Assembly (NCBI GenBank): GCA_023159155.1
Contig: JAJNNX010000010.1
Coordinates: forward strand, 186,001-250,000
Direction of reading: 5' to 3'
DNA length: 64,000 bases
Origin: Ustulina deusta
Taxonomy: Eukaryota > Ascomycota > Sordariomycetes > Xylariales > Xylariaceae
The notes beneath the pieces are model-generated. The model was not told the origin of the DNA. It did no database searches and worked only from the letters and a program-made list of their open reading frames with translations. Position 1 is the stretch's first letter. Every line of letters starts with the position of its first letter. Of this stretch, positions 46,539-59,238 are shown piece after piece. The position numbers were made by a program, and so were the translations under genes.

Positions 46539-49500
46539 TATTGAATAGGCTTTATACAATATATTATATATAAAACAAATAATGTATATAAATAGAATAT
46601 AATATATTATATTATATTATTTATATAAAAAAAAAAAAAAAAATGTTTATATAAAGCATAAGTTTTTTATATTTATATAAGAGCTTATGCTATTATATAA
46701 GCTAATATAATAAAAAAGAAATAAGGTCCTTTTTGTCTAGCTAAAGTCCGGCTAATATTTATATAATAGCTAAACATAAACTTACATTCTATATAAATTA
46801 TATAATAAAGTTATAACTAATACTAGTTATTCTAATACTAGCTATTTTTTTTTTAGTTATACCTGCTTGTTATATAAAAAAAATAAAAAAAGCAATTATA
46901 TAATTGCTTAAATATATATATAAAAGTTTAATTACTAAAAAAACAACTAGATTAGCAATCTAGTTCATACGTATAGTTGCTAAATTAGTAAATTTTTTTT
47001 TTTAATAAAGTTATATAACAATATTGCAAAGCTGCTGCTTTAGCTGTACGGTTGGTTAAAAGCTATAGGCCAAATATTACTTAGTAACTATTTGAGTTAA
47101 AGCTAAATATTTGCTTTTGCTTTATATAATAGTAAAGTTTATAATTAGCTAGTTTGTTTAGTTAATAGGCCTTATACGGGCAGTTGCTAATTAAAAGCTT
47201 TTAAGGTTGTTTATGTTTAGTTAACTAAACAGGTTATTTATATAAAAAGAAATTAACTAATTAAAAGTTAGGTTAGTTTATATATAGAAGAACTTATATA
47301 TAAAAAGGTGCTTAAGTTTTTTATTACTTTTTGTTTTTTTGTTATTTTCTAAAAATTTTTTGCTTTATATATTTGTTTGTTTTTATATACTATATATATA
47401 TATATATATATATATAATAAATGCTATTTAGTTCTTTAGTAATAATGGTTATATATTAAGAATTATTAGCTAAAATAGCAATTATTATATAGTATTACTA
47501 CTAATAAACAATCCTAACAATTATTAGCTTATTATAGCGCTATATATTAATATATATGTTTGTTTTTTTGTTATATATATGTTTGTTTTAGTATATTGCT
47601 AATATTTTTTTTATTTTTTGTATATAAACTAATAAAGTTTAGGTTGTTGCTATATTATTAGTTAATATATAGATCCGGGTGCTTGCTAATATGCTTTTTA
47701 TATATTTGATTGTGTTTATTTTCTGCTAGAAGGGTTATTTTTGCACGGTCCTTATTTAGTTGTATAGTATTACTATTGCTGCATATATAGAGAATATTTA
47801 TATAATATGTAGTAGTTACTTATTTTATAGCTATTGCTAGATTATTAGGTTTTAAAGTAATGTTTATATAGTATATGTTTAGTGTTTATATAGCGCTTAG
47901 TGTAATTATTATATTTAAAAAAAAAGAGGTAAATTAGTTATATAATAAAGAAAATAGGGAAAAGAAAAATAAAAAAGAGTGGCGTTTGCGTTTTTTTTTT
48001 TCTTTAGAGTTAATTTATTATATATTGCTTTTATATTTCTGACTTTTTTTCTTTTATAAATACTATAGTTATATATAATTTTTTATGTTTTATTAATAAA
48101 TGTTTTTATTTGTATAGTTAATTTGTTTGTTAATATAAAAGTTTTTAATATTTGGTTTGGTGTTTTTTTTATAAACGTATTAGCTAGATTATTTTTGCTA
48201 TTAATCTATTTTACTTCGGAGATTTTTTATTTTTTGTATGATTTTTTTAACAATATAATATTAATTATTAGGCGTTTTTTTTGCGTAGTGCCGAGCTTAA
48301 TAAAATAATTATATAATAACTTCGAATTAGAACATAGAACAGCTAGAATTAAAAATAGTTGTAACATAGTTATAATTTTTAAAAATATTATATAAAAGGC
48401 AATAGTACTATTAAAGCTATTAATTATATTATATAATTTATTTATAAGTATGCTTTTAGTTATTTTTTTATATTTGTTTAAATTCTAGTATATAATGTTT
48501 TTTTTGATTTTAAAGCTTAAATTTTTTTTTATATAACGTTTAGTCCCTAGTATAATTATAAATCTAAGTTAAAAATTTATATTTATATTGTTTATAAATA
48601 ACCTATCCATAAAAATAAACAGCTTTATATAATATAGGTCTATTAGTACAAAAGTTAGGCTATAATCCTTATTATCTATTTATTACTAGATTTTTTAGGT
48701 CAAATTTTTAATATTATATAGCTTAAAATATATAACTTAAATAGCTATACATAAGTTATATATTGCTTTGGGCTAGCAGATATTACTAATATATATACTT
48801 TTTGTTTGTTACAAAACATATTATTATATAAAATCAGTTATATAAAGCTAATCTAGTATATAAAATAGTTTTTTATATAACTTTTAAGAATTATTAGAAA
48901 TACTATATAGTATTAGTTTTTTATAATTTTAAATTATTAGTATATATTTATAAATAAGTATGCCTTGTTATATAAAAAGTTGTACGGCTTGCTTATATAG
49001 TTCTTTTTTTTTTTTATATTTTTTAAAAGATCGCATACTTTTTAAAAAAGATTATTCTATTTTATATAATCTTTATAAAAAGTAGGTCTAAAAATAGGTT
49101 GCTTGCTATAGGGTTTAATATTATATAAAAATATACCTGTTATAATAGGGTCTAAGGAGGGTTGTAAACAATAAAATATTTGTATACAAGTTAGAAGTTT
49201 GGTTTATAACCTGCTTTTGTTATATGTTTATATATATATTTAGAAATATTTTGAAACTTAATAATAGATTATATAAGTAAATAAAAGGTTTAATTTTTAA
49301 AAGTTTGGAATTATATATTTTTTAGAAATCTAGGCCGTATAAGTTCTAGTTGTCTAATCTTTAGTTCTGCTTTTATTTATATAATAAGTATAAAGGCTAA
49401 GGTATACTAAAGTATAAAAATAAGCTAAAAAATAAGCTAAAGTTATTAACTTAATATAAAAAAAACTAAAAGTTGTTATATAACAAAAATAATAGTAAAT

Positions 49501-50625
49501 TAAACAACTAATAGTTTTAGAAAATTTTTAATAAGTTTGAATTCTTTTTATATAATTTAAGCAAAATTTTTTATATATATGCTTAGGTTGCTTTATAGCT
49601 ATATTTTTTTATATATAATAGCTTTAGAAAGTTTTATATAAATATTTATATAAAATTATACGAAGTATTTAAATTCTTATTTTGCAAAGTCTTTTTTATA
49701 TATTTTTTAAAATATTTATTTATTATTCATTATATAGTTATATTTTTTAATTTAAAAAGTTACGTATATATTAAAAATTGCTTTTAATGCTATATTTAAA
49801 TCAATTAGTTAGCCTTAATATTAAAGGTTAAATATATTTTTTATATTTTTAAAGTTAATATTAAGTTCTAAAGCAAGTTTATTATATATAAATCAGAAGT
49901 ATACTTTAGCAGCTTTTATAGTTTTGTATAATAGGTATAATACTATAATAAAAAATAAAAATAAAAATACTATCTAGCTGTTATATAGTAGTATAGTTAG
50001 AAGTAATATAATTATATATTATTTTTATTTTTTTTATATAGTACTTTTAATACTTTTTACAAAAAATTAATACTTATATATTAAAGATTAGATCTTTTTT
50101 ACTTTTTTTATAATAAGTAAATATATTTAATAACCTGTAGTATAAAGTATTTATTTTATTTTGTATAGTATTACTATTGCTACTTTACAAAAAAGTAATA
50201 ATTATATAGTAAAAATTTTAAAGTGCAATATAGAAACCTATCTAAATAAGTTTAACTTTATTTTTATTTTTGCTAATTTATAGTACTTTTTTATAATTTT
50301 TTCGAATGTTTTTATAACTATTAATTAATATTAAATAAGCTTTATATAATATATTATATATAAAACAAATAATATATATAAATAGAATATAATGTATTAT
50401 ATTATATTATTTATATAAAAAAAAAAAAAAATGTTTATACGAAGCATAAGTTTTTTATATTTATATAAGAGCTTACGTTATTATATAAGCTAATATAACA
50501 AAAAAGAAATAAGGTCCCTTTTGTCCGGCCGAAGTCCAGCTAACATCTGTACAACAGCCGAGCGTAAACTTGTACTCCGTGCAAGTTACACAATAAGGTT
50601 GTAACCAATGCTAGTTATTCTAATA
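46539..50625. mobile_element. LTR retrotransposon relic, 4087 bp
   Basis: LTRs lie at 46539-46837 (299 bp) and 50329-50625 (297 bp), with ends derived from TGTTGAA...TAACA (now TATTRAA...TCTAATA). The flanking duplication is TTACT (46534-46538 and 50626-50630). The internal 3.5 kb is decayed; one 61-codon hydrophobic frame at 48123-48308 is an AT artefact or remnant. A T10 tract beside the left LTR would be a polypurine tract if the element lies on the minus strand, but no primer-binding site was found, so strand and superfamily (Copia or Gypsy) stay open. The right LTR keeps a GC-normal end, while the left one is converted to A+T. Confidence 0.85.
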
Positions 50626-51348
50626 TTACTAATATATATTAATTTATTTTTAAATTTATATATATATTTTTAAGCAATTAATTAATTTTTAGTTTAACTA
50701 ATATTAAAATAGTGTTTATTTATATTAAAAAACTGCAAATTTTTAATATTTTTTTTAAAGTTTTATTCTTTAATAATATAAAAATAAAAAGTACTATTTT
50801 AATAAAATTTTTAAACTATATAATATTAAGCAAAATATAATTATTTAATATTTTATATAAAAATAAGTAAGTTAAAATTATATTTTAAATATATTAAAAA
50901 TCTAAATTTTATAATAAATCTAAATTTTTTTGTTTTGTTTAATAAATTAGTAAAATTAATTTTTTTGTTTAATATAAATAATAAAAAAAATAAAAAATTA
51001 AATATAAATAGTAATAATTTAGGTATTATTATAAATAATAATACTTAAGTAGCTAACTTTATATTAAATAAAAAGCTAATATTAAAATAACTATTAAAAA
51101 AAATAAATAAGTTATAATTTAATTGCTTATTTAGTAAAATTAATATAGCTTAGATTCAACTAATTAGTAGTACTATTATATAATATATATATAAAATAAA
51201 AATATATTGCTTTATTTATTTTTTGTTTTAATGTTTTAATTATATAGACTATTATTAACTTTATTATTAGTTTATTTGTATATTTTTAAACTAATATTTT
51301 TTTGATTTAAATTTAAAATATTATAGTAATTTAATATTACTAATATTA

Positions 51349-51615
51349 TGTGTTAAGCAATTATAGAAAGTAAAGCTTTATTTTAAAAGCAAACTTTGTA
51401 TTAGAATTTAAATATGAAAAAAAAAAAAAGCTAATTTTATAAAAGTATGTTATAGGTTTTTTATAGGTAGATTAGTAAGAAGTGTGGGCAGCTGTTAAGT
51501 AATTGCTAGGTATTGGCTAGGTGTAAGTTATATGACCTAAGAATTAAAGATTGCGGTTTGTATAGTTTATAGGTTGTAGCTATACTACTGGCCACTAGCT
51601 ACTATACTATAATTA
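51349..51615 (+). repeat. Repeat R2, copy 1 (about 270 bp)
   Basis: It begins with TGTTAAGCAATTATAGAAAG and ends near GCTACTATACTATAATTA. Its reverse complement recurs at about 54545-54825. It keeps more G+C than its surroundings (for example GTGTGGGCAGCTG). The TGTTA start could mark a solo LTR, but I found no clear end or target duplication. Confidence 0.6.
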
Positions 51616-53204
51616 CTAATATAATAAATAAATATATAAATATAATTATAAAACTTAAAAAATAACTAAATTAATTTAGTACTTTTAAAATTATTTAATA
51701 ATAAAAAATTAGCTATATTTAAAAACTAAAAATAAAATAAAATTATTTAAAATTAAATTTTTTATAAATTATTAATTTTTAAATAATATAAAAATTAAAA
51801 GTTTTATTAAAATTATATTAAAATTAAATTTATATTATAAAATATATAATTTTTATATTAAATATATAATTAAAAAAAAAAGTTTATTTATATTTTACTA
51901 ATTATAACAAAATAAAAAATATATATTTATTAAATATTTATTAATAAATAATTAATAAATTTAAAATAGTATTATAATTAATTAAATAAAACTTTTATAG
52001 CTAATTTATTAATATTATAAATAAAAACTTTAAGCTAAAAAAAAAAAAAAAAAAAAAGTTAAAATTTATAAAATAAATAAATATAAACTTTATATATATA
52101 GCTGCAAAGTTATAGGTTGGTTTATATATAAACTTTGTATTTTATTGCTATATAGGTCTAAAGTTTTTATATGTTTTATTAACACTATACTAATTATATT
52201 AAAACTATATTAATTATTTTATTATAACTTAAATAATAAATTTTAAATTATATAATATTAAAAATTTAAATTAAAAAGTTTAATAATAAATAATTAATTA
52301 AAATTATATTTTAATTTTTATATTATTAAACTTATACTATATAAAACTTTTTATTTTTATAAATAGATTATTTATAAATAATATAAATATAATTTTTTAA
52401 TTTAGATTTATAATTATATTAGTTATAAAATATTATTTATATAAAGAATTAAGCTTTAAAATTAAAAAGAATTATTATATACTAGAACTTAAATAAATAT
52501 AAATAAATAATTAAAAATATATTTGCTAGCAAATTATATAAAATAATTAATAGTTTTAATAATATTATTATTTTTTATATAATATTTAAAAAAATTATAA
52601 TTATATTATATTTAGATTTAAAATTATTATATAATTATTTTATAAAACTTAATATAATTAAAAAAAAAACTTAATAATTAATATTATATTATTTAAAAAG
52701 TTATATAAAAATTTTTTTTTTAAAATATAATAAATTAATAATAAAAATAATCTAGCTAATATATTTATAAAAAAAATACTAAACTAAATATTAAAAATTA
52801 TATATAATTATAGTATTTATAAAAAAAAAAATTTAAAAGTATAAAAATAATATATAATAATTTAATTTAAAAAAAATATATAAATATTATTTTTTTTTAT
52901 TTTTTATTTTTATTTTTTTTATTATATAATTAATTTAAATTTTTTTTTAAAATATAATAATTATATTAAGCATTATATAAATACTAAATAACTATTATAT
53001 ATTATATAAATATTTTATATATAAATAATAATAATAATATTACATAATTAAATAAAAACTATATAAAAATAACTTTTTTAATAAAAAAATAACTATAATT
53101 AAATATATAAAAAATATATTAGTAAGTACTTAGATCTATCTATTAATATATAGTATTATAATAAACTAATAATTATTAAAATTATTTATTAGTAATAATA
53201 TTAT

Positions 53205-53345
53205 TAATATAGATAGGTAGGGGGACTTTTGTTAGAAAAGCCTATATAGCCCTATATAGCCTATGCGGAACTCTTGGATAAGGCAACCTTTCCCAAGGTT
53301 GCTTCTAAGGCTTTTTTTTTCTAATCTATATTATATTTATACTTA
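53205..53345. other. GC-normal island inside the AT block
   Basis: About 130 bp escaped the A+T conversion. It contains GGTAGGGGGACTTTTG, a doubled CTATATAGCC motif and a hairpin with stem GCAACCTT, loop TCCC and stem AAGGTTGC. A TGTTAGAAAAG start resembles an LTR edge, but no matching end was found. It may be a short, single-copy or recently inserted element. Confidence 0.55.
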
Positions 53346-53459
53346 TAGATTGCCTTACTACTTCTAGTAGTTCCTACTAATTATATAATAGTTATTATTT
53401 TAATTAATAATTTTTAATATATAATTATTATTATTAAAAAACTAGATTATATTTATTAT

Positions 53460-54182
53460 ATAAATATATATATATATATAAATAAGCAAATATATAAAAT
53501 AAAAAATTTTAAAAAATAATAAAAAAACAAAAAATAATAAAAAACTTAAGTAATTTTTTATATATAAATTTTTATATATATAAACTAACCTAACTTTTAA
53601 TTAATTAATTTTTATATATATAAATAATTTTAAAAGCTTTTAATTAATAATTATTTATATAAAGTTTATTAACCGGACAAGCTAGTTAATTATAAATCTT
53701 ATTATTATATAAAATAAAAATAAATATTTAATTTTAATTTAAATAATTATTAAATAATATTTAGTTTATAGTTTTTAATTAACTATATAACTAAAATAAT
53801 AGTTTTATAATATTATTATATAATTTTATTAAAAAAAAAATTTATTAATTTAATAACTATATATATAAATTAGATTACTAATTTAATTATTTTTTAATAG
53901 TTAAACTTTTATATATATATTTAAGTAATTATATAATTATTTTTTATTTTTTTTATATAATAAATAGTTATAACTAAAAAAAAAAAGCTAATATTAAAAT
54001 AACTAGTATTAGTTATAACTTTATTATATAATTTATATTTTATAAATTTATAATAATATAAGTTTTTATATAAATATAAAAAACTTATGCTTTATATAAA
54101 CATTTTTTTTTATAAATAATATAATATATAATAAATTATATTTTGTTTATATATATTATTTATTTATATAAAACTTATTAAC
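53460..54182 (-). mobile_element. Inverted partial copy of the 4.1-kb LTR element
   Basis: The reverse complement of this stretch matches the left LTR of the 46539-50625 element plus its adjoining internal 500 bp. The LTR part (53992-54182) lacks about 110 bp from the middle. A further similar inverted stretch runs 54190-54910 and is interrupted by repeat R2 copy 2. Decay is nearly complete. Confidence 0.6.
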
Positions 54183-54544
54183 TAAATAAACTGACTAATT
54201 ATAAATTTTATTATTATATAAAATTAAAATAAATATTTAGTTTTAATTTAAATAATTATTAAATAATATTAATAATTATTTATATAAAATTTATTAATTA
54301 AATAAACTAATTAATTATAAATTTTATTATTATATAAAATAAAAATAAATATTTAGTTTTAATTTAAATAATTATTAAATAATATTTAATTTATAATTTT
54401 TAATTAATTATATAGCTAAAATAATAATTTTGTAATATTATTATATAACTTTATTAAAAAAAAATTTATTAATTTAGTTATTTTTTTAGTAATTAAACTT
54501 TTATATATATATTTAAATAATTATATAGTTATTTTTTTTTTTTT

Positions 54545-54825
54545 ATAATTATAGTATAGTAGCTAGTAGCCGGCAGTATAGCTACAACTTATAAGCTATA
54601 TAAACCGCAATCTTTAATTCCTAAGTTATATAATTTATATTTAGCTAGTACTTAGTAATTATTTAATAGCTACCTATACTTCCTACTAATCTATCTATAA
54701 AAAACTTATAATATATTTTTATAAAATTAGTTTTTTTTTTTTTAAATTTTAATACCAAGTTCGCTTTTAAAATAAAGCTTTATTTTTTATAATTGCTTAA
54801 TATATAATATTTATTATTATATTAG
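54545..54825 (-). repeat. Repeat R2, copy 2
   Basis: Reverse complement of 51349-51615 (for example CGCAATCTTTAATTC here against GAATTAAAGATTGCG there). It sits within an inverted copy of the LTR element and is more decayed than copy 1, with the C/T and G/A changes expected of RIP. Confidence 0.6.
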
Positions 54826-55027
54826 TTTATATAATAATATAAATTTTTATATAAATAATTTTTTTTTATAAATAATATAATATATAATAGATTATATTTT
54901 ATTTATATATATTATTTATTTATTTTATATATTAGTTTATTTTATATATATATATTTTTATTTTTTAATAAAACTATTTAAGTTTTATAACTTATAAAAA
55001 TTATTTTAATATATTATTTATTTATAA

Positions 55028-55111
<84 letters not shown>
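55028..55111 (+). repeat. (AAT)28 microsatellite
   Basis: Twenty-eight near-perfect AAT units. Length is likely to vary between isolates and assemblies. Confidence 0.9.
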
Positions 55112-55162
55112 TAAAGTTTCTATAGGTTTTTATATTTTATTTAGTATTATTATTTTCTAAGG

Positions 55163-55217
55163 AAACAAATTAGAAATAAATTAGAAATAAATTAGAAATA
55201 AATTAGAAACAAATTAA
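55163..55217 (+). repeat. 11-bp tandem repeat, five copies
   Basis: The unit AAATAAATTAG, with AAACAAATTAG variants at both ends, repeats five times just after the microsatellite. The outer C-containing units are the undecayed variants. Confidence 0.8.
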
Positions 55218-56770
55218 AAAAAAAAAACAAAATAGAATTAATAATCTATTTAAAAAAAAAAAAGATTATATACGTAATAGCTTAAATATAAACTAGTATT
55301 ATGATTTAAAAACTCTTTAACTAGAACTTAAAAACTTTTATACTAAAACTTAAGTATTCCTTTTAGGGGTTGGGGCATAAAGCATATAAGCATAAAAATA
55401 ACAAGCAATATGTTTAGGACAAGTATTAAACTTTATATAAAACAATTATTAGCTAACTAAATTAAGTATTAAAATTAATAGTATAATATACTAAAAAGTT
55501 TTTTATTTTTATTTATATTAGAATAAATATAAATATACTAAACTTAGTAAATTAAATTATATATAAATATAAAAAACAAGCTAATAAATAAAATTAGTAT
55601 AATATATAATACTAAGCTAACTAAAAAATAGTAATAATTTATTATAGCTAATTTTGTTTTAAAAAATATAATTTTTATATTTTTTATCCGTTATAAAATA
55701 AATATTAGTTTTTATTTAAATAATATTAAGTTATAGCTTATTAATATATTAGTTCTAGATTATTTTTAAATTGTTTTTTAATTAGTTTATATATAATAAC
55801 TATTTTATTAGCTTAAATACTAGCAGGGATAAAAAGTAATACTATATTTTTTTTAATAGCTTTAATTTTGTGTAGTATTTTTGGTTTAGTAGTTGTTCTA
55901 TAAGCAAGGTTATATATACTTTATTAATATTTTATATAAATTAGTAATAAGCTAGAAATGTTTTATAATTATTTTTTAATTAATTTACTAGCTATTGTTT
56001 AGTTATTACGACTAGTTAAGCTGCTAGGGTAAGAATTAGCTAGCTCTATCTTATATATAGTATAAATATGCTTTTTTAAAGCATTAAAACTAAAGAACTT
56101 ATTTTGCTAAATATTATTAGTATTTATTTAAAAATAATCTAGTAGAAGTACTAATAACTATATAAAAAGATGTACTACTATTTATAAAAATATAATAAAA
56201 AAGCTTATTAGTAGCTAGGACAATTTTGCTTTATTATTTAATATATTAATAAAAATATTTCTAGATTATTTCTAATATATAACTTATATTATTTGTATTA
56301 AAGGCTAGTATAATATATAAATATTACTTATTAGTATTACTACTAAAGTACTACTAGTAAGCAGTTATGTTTTAATAATTTAATAATATTTTTAAAACTA
56401 TATTTGTTTTTTTTATAGTAGCATAAATAATTATATAAAGGTAAGATTATATTTATTATAATAAAAATATTTTTTTTTTGCATATATATTAGTACAAAAA
56501 AACAAAATAAATATATAAATAGTAATAAGTATATATATATTATGTGCTATATTGTTTTTTAAAGAAATATATACTGTATTAGCATAGGTGTATTAATATT
56601 AATAAAAGCTTGGGAAAAAAATTAAAAATTAATCCGCAAACATTTTTAGATTATTTTTTAAAGAAAGGTAAATATATAATTTTGTGTTACATGATTATAT
56701 AATATATACCTAGGTATATATTATATATTATTTATTACTATATGCAATATTTTATCTTATCTATATTGTA

Positions 56771-57453
56771 CAAAGTACTTAAGTACTCTGTGGAGCACCT
56801 CTACTTCCAAAACGCACGGGTACCCTCAGGTCAATAGGGGTGGGCTACCCTCAGTTTATGTGTAGACTCGAAATTTAGAGAACCGGTTGCCAGGTGCCCG
56901 CACCCTTGCACCGACAGGTGCGGCAGCTGCCAGATAGCCGCCGAACATGTTTTCTATCTGCATATTGCCATCACTGCTATCACTGCTTATCTCCTACACA
57001 TCGCCATCGTGATCGCCTGTGCGTTTCTACGCACTGTTTGGAGGCCATCATCATCATCACCATCATCCGACACCTTCACGCCCACTCTCGCCCCTAAAAC
57101 TACGCGATTGCCATCCGTCAAGGCCGCAAGGAAAATGCATAGAGATTTGGGTTGACGGCGCTGTTGGGCGTATTCTGCGATTCGACACATTCGCCACTGG
57201 AATTAGTGGTAAAGCTGTCGTTGACAGGAGTTTTGAACTCAATGAATTGCAGACGCGCAAGTATGACAGGCAAGTTGTTACATGCAGCCGATTGCTCGGC
57301 CCCAGCTTGAATTGTCTAAGAATAACCTTGGCCGACTGGCCCAATGCTGCGAAGCAATTAACACCTAACAATGTCTAGATACAAAGGAAGACTTGTGCCA
57401 CTAGCAGCCTGCAGTCTAACAACCGCAAAACTACTTGAGGGGAGAAGAGAAAA
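56771..57453. other. Right flank of the AT block
   Basis: GC content returns to normal from about 56770. A CAT-repeat (57048-57066) encodes a His run in one frame, but none of the overlapping frames looks like a real gene. It probably includes the 3' UTR of the oxidase gene. Confidence 0.45.
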
Positions 57454-59238
57454 CTAGGACTGAATGAGAGGATTGTAGAACCGGAACCGGTTCAGCGGGT
57501 CGTACGCGGCCTTCAGGGCGGTCAGCCGCTCCAACCGCCAGTCCTCGTAGCCGTAGATGGACGGCAAAGGCTCGCTGCCGTTGGCATAGTTGACGTAGTT
57601 GGCCGGCGCCACCCCGGGCTGCCCGGCGTTCCACACGTCGCGGATTTCGGCCGCCCACTGGTTCGCCACCCCAGTCAGGTTGGCGTATTCTGGGGGCACC
57701 AGGACGTTAATGACGCTGGTTTGGAGATCTGTCAGCCTTTCTTCGTCCTCAAAATTTGGGCAACGGGCACTGTCCTGCTTACTTGTTGTGATTATACCCG
57801 CGGAGCGGGTAGGCTGAGTCCTCGTCCGCGACGGCGTGCATTGCGGCGTTGGCGTAGCCCTCGTGCGTGACGCTAGCTACCAGCTGAGGGTACCGGTTAA
57901 GGTAGTCGTTGAACAGGTCGTACAGCTGGCGCTCGGCCGTGACGTTGTACTCGATCAGGGTGGACGTCGCCGAGATCCACGTGTTGTTCTTGTAGCACGA
58001 GCCTGAGTCCAGGTTCGTGCCTTGCACCACCGAGATGCCTGGGAGGGACGTGTCGCCCGACACGTTATAGACGGCCGGGATGGCGTTGAACGGCGCCAGC
58101 AGCGCCTCCGCCTCCTCGCCCGGGCCGCGGTACGCGAAGCTCCACGAGATGACGGCCTGCGGAGATGTTAGGGGCCTGAAGCAAAATGCGGATGGGGGTG
58201 GTGGTTTGATCGGGAATTCACCTTGTCCTCGCTGATGGTTGTGTTTAGCTCAAACACGGCAACGTTCAAAGCCATGTTGATCGGCGTGGTGCCGTTATCG
58301 GAACGGTGGAACTTCTTCGCCTCCTCGAAGAGCTGCTCGAGCTTGTCCTCGGTCCAGATGTAGTTGTGGTAGTACCACGAGTCGACTAGCCGCGGGTGGA
58401 TCTTCAGCTCGAAGCTCGTGACGATGCCAAAGTTGTGGCCGGCCCCTTGCATGCCCCAGAACAGATCCGCGTGGCTAGTCGCATTGACGCGGATCGCCGT
58501 CCCGTTGGCAAGCACAACATTGAGATTGATGAGATTGTCGCTGATCAGGCCGTAAAGGCCTTCGTTACGACCGTGGCCGCCGCCCAGGCCGGGTCCCATC
58601 ATGCCGACACAGTCACAACTGCCAGTGGCTGGTATTGAGGTCAGCATTCCGCTTTGCCAACGTCTGTAGAAGGACAGACTTACTGGCAACGAGGCCCCTT
58701 TCCCACAAGTATTCCATGACCATTCCGTCGTATGTGCCGCCTTGAAACCACGCAGACTGGTTGCCGGGCTGGATCTGAATATCCTGAAGCGCATCCATAA
58801 CGATCATCAGGCCCTTAAAGGTAGAAGTGGCGAAGGCATGGCCGTGCGCACGGTTGACGGCCAGAAATTCGATACTGTTTTCATTCGAGTATGCCACCTG
58901 CCCCCCTGTTAGTTCGCATTGACGGTCGCCCCGGTGTCTTCGATCGCACGTACCGTGATAGCCACGTCGCTCTCTGTCCCCGGCACCACGACCACCTCGA
59001 TGTCGGGTACAGCAGAGTTGGTGTACCGTTCGGTGGTGTTTGCGAAGCGCAGATCTGTCGGCCCAAAGATGGTGGCGTTTGGGGACAACAGCGCGCCAAG
59101 CTCGGTCTCCACGCTCGTGATGTTTAGGTCACGGCGCGTGAACGGCGCGCGCTGAAAGTAGCGAGGCGTGTTTTCGCCGGCCGCAATGGCAGGCAGCAGC
59201 GCGAGTACAAGCGACGACAATGAAGCGAACGACTTCAT
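57454..59238 (-). CDS. Secreted BBE-like FAD-linked oxidase
   Basis: Five exons (59238-58954, 58897-58684, 58628-58222, 58156-57783, 57715-57454) total 1542 nt, 513 residues; all four introns (55-67 nt) have normal borders. An N-terminal signal peptide (about residues 1-20, ending AIAA) and many Asn-X-Ser/Thr sites indicate secretion. The FAD-binding domain shows NRAHGH (His113) and SCDCVGMMGPGLGGGHGR (Cys173). A His-Cys distance of 60 equals that in bicovalently flavinylated oxidases such as glucooligosaccharide oxidase. The C-terminal substrate domain ends with the BBE motif NYVNYANGSEPLP...YDPLNRFRFYNPLIQS. Members oxidise sugars (AA7) or secondary metabolites. A short-chain sugar or a pathway intermediate are both possible here, given the nearby regulator. 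Confidence 0.85.

Larger units (their letters stand above)
45390..51341 (+). repeat. Repeat family R1, copy interrupted by two LTR elements
   Basis: The sequence matches 31458-32819 collinearly once the elements at 45821-46296 and 46539-50625 are removed (about 1.38 kb remaining). The uninterrupted copy shows the single pre-insertion target at the first site and a closely similar one at the second, which confirms the element borders. Confidence 0.65.
31458..56770. repeat. RIP-decayed AT-rich isochore (about 25.3 kb)
   Basis: Sequence changes abruptly from GC-rich to overwhelmingly A+T, dominated by TA, AAT and TTA words. No plausible gene survives; the only longer open frames are hydrophobic by AT bias. 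Pairs of repeats inside differ almost only by C/T and G/A transitions, and CpA is strongly depleted, the mark of repeat-induced point mutation in ascomycetes. Composition is not uniform: 41400-45000 and 46540-50630 keep more G+C. Delimited elements are listed separately; between them (for example 32820-35068, 37236-38977, 41401-43138, 52230-53200, 55220-56760) I see decayed repeat sequence I cannot classify. Such blocks are usually heterochromatic and can form part of centromeres or subtelomeres. Confidence 0.9.

Noticed and set aside
48123..48308. 61-codon hydrophobic ORF in the AT block, as a membrane protein
   Set aside because: Phe/Ile/Leu/Tyr content is what AT-only DNA gives by chance; it lies inside a decayed LTR element.
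57019..57378. ORF with a run of seven His
   Set aside because: The run comes from a CAT microsatellite; the rest of the frame has no protein character.
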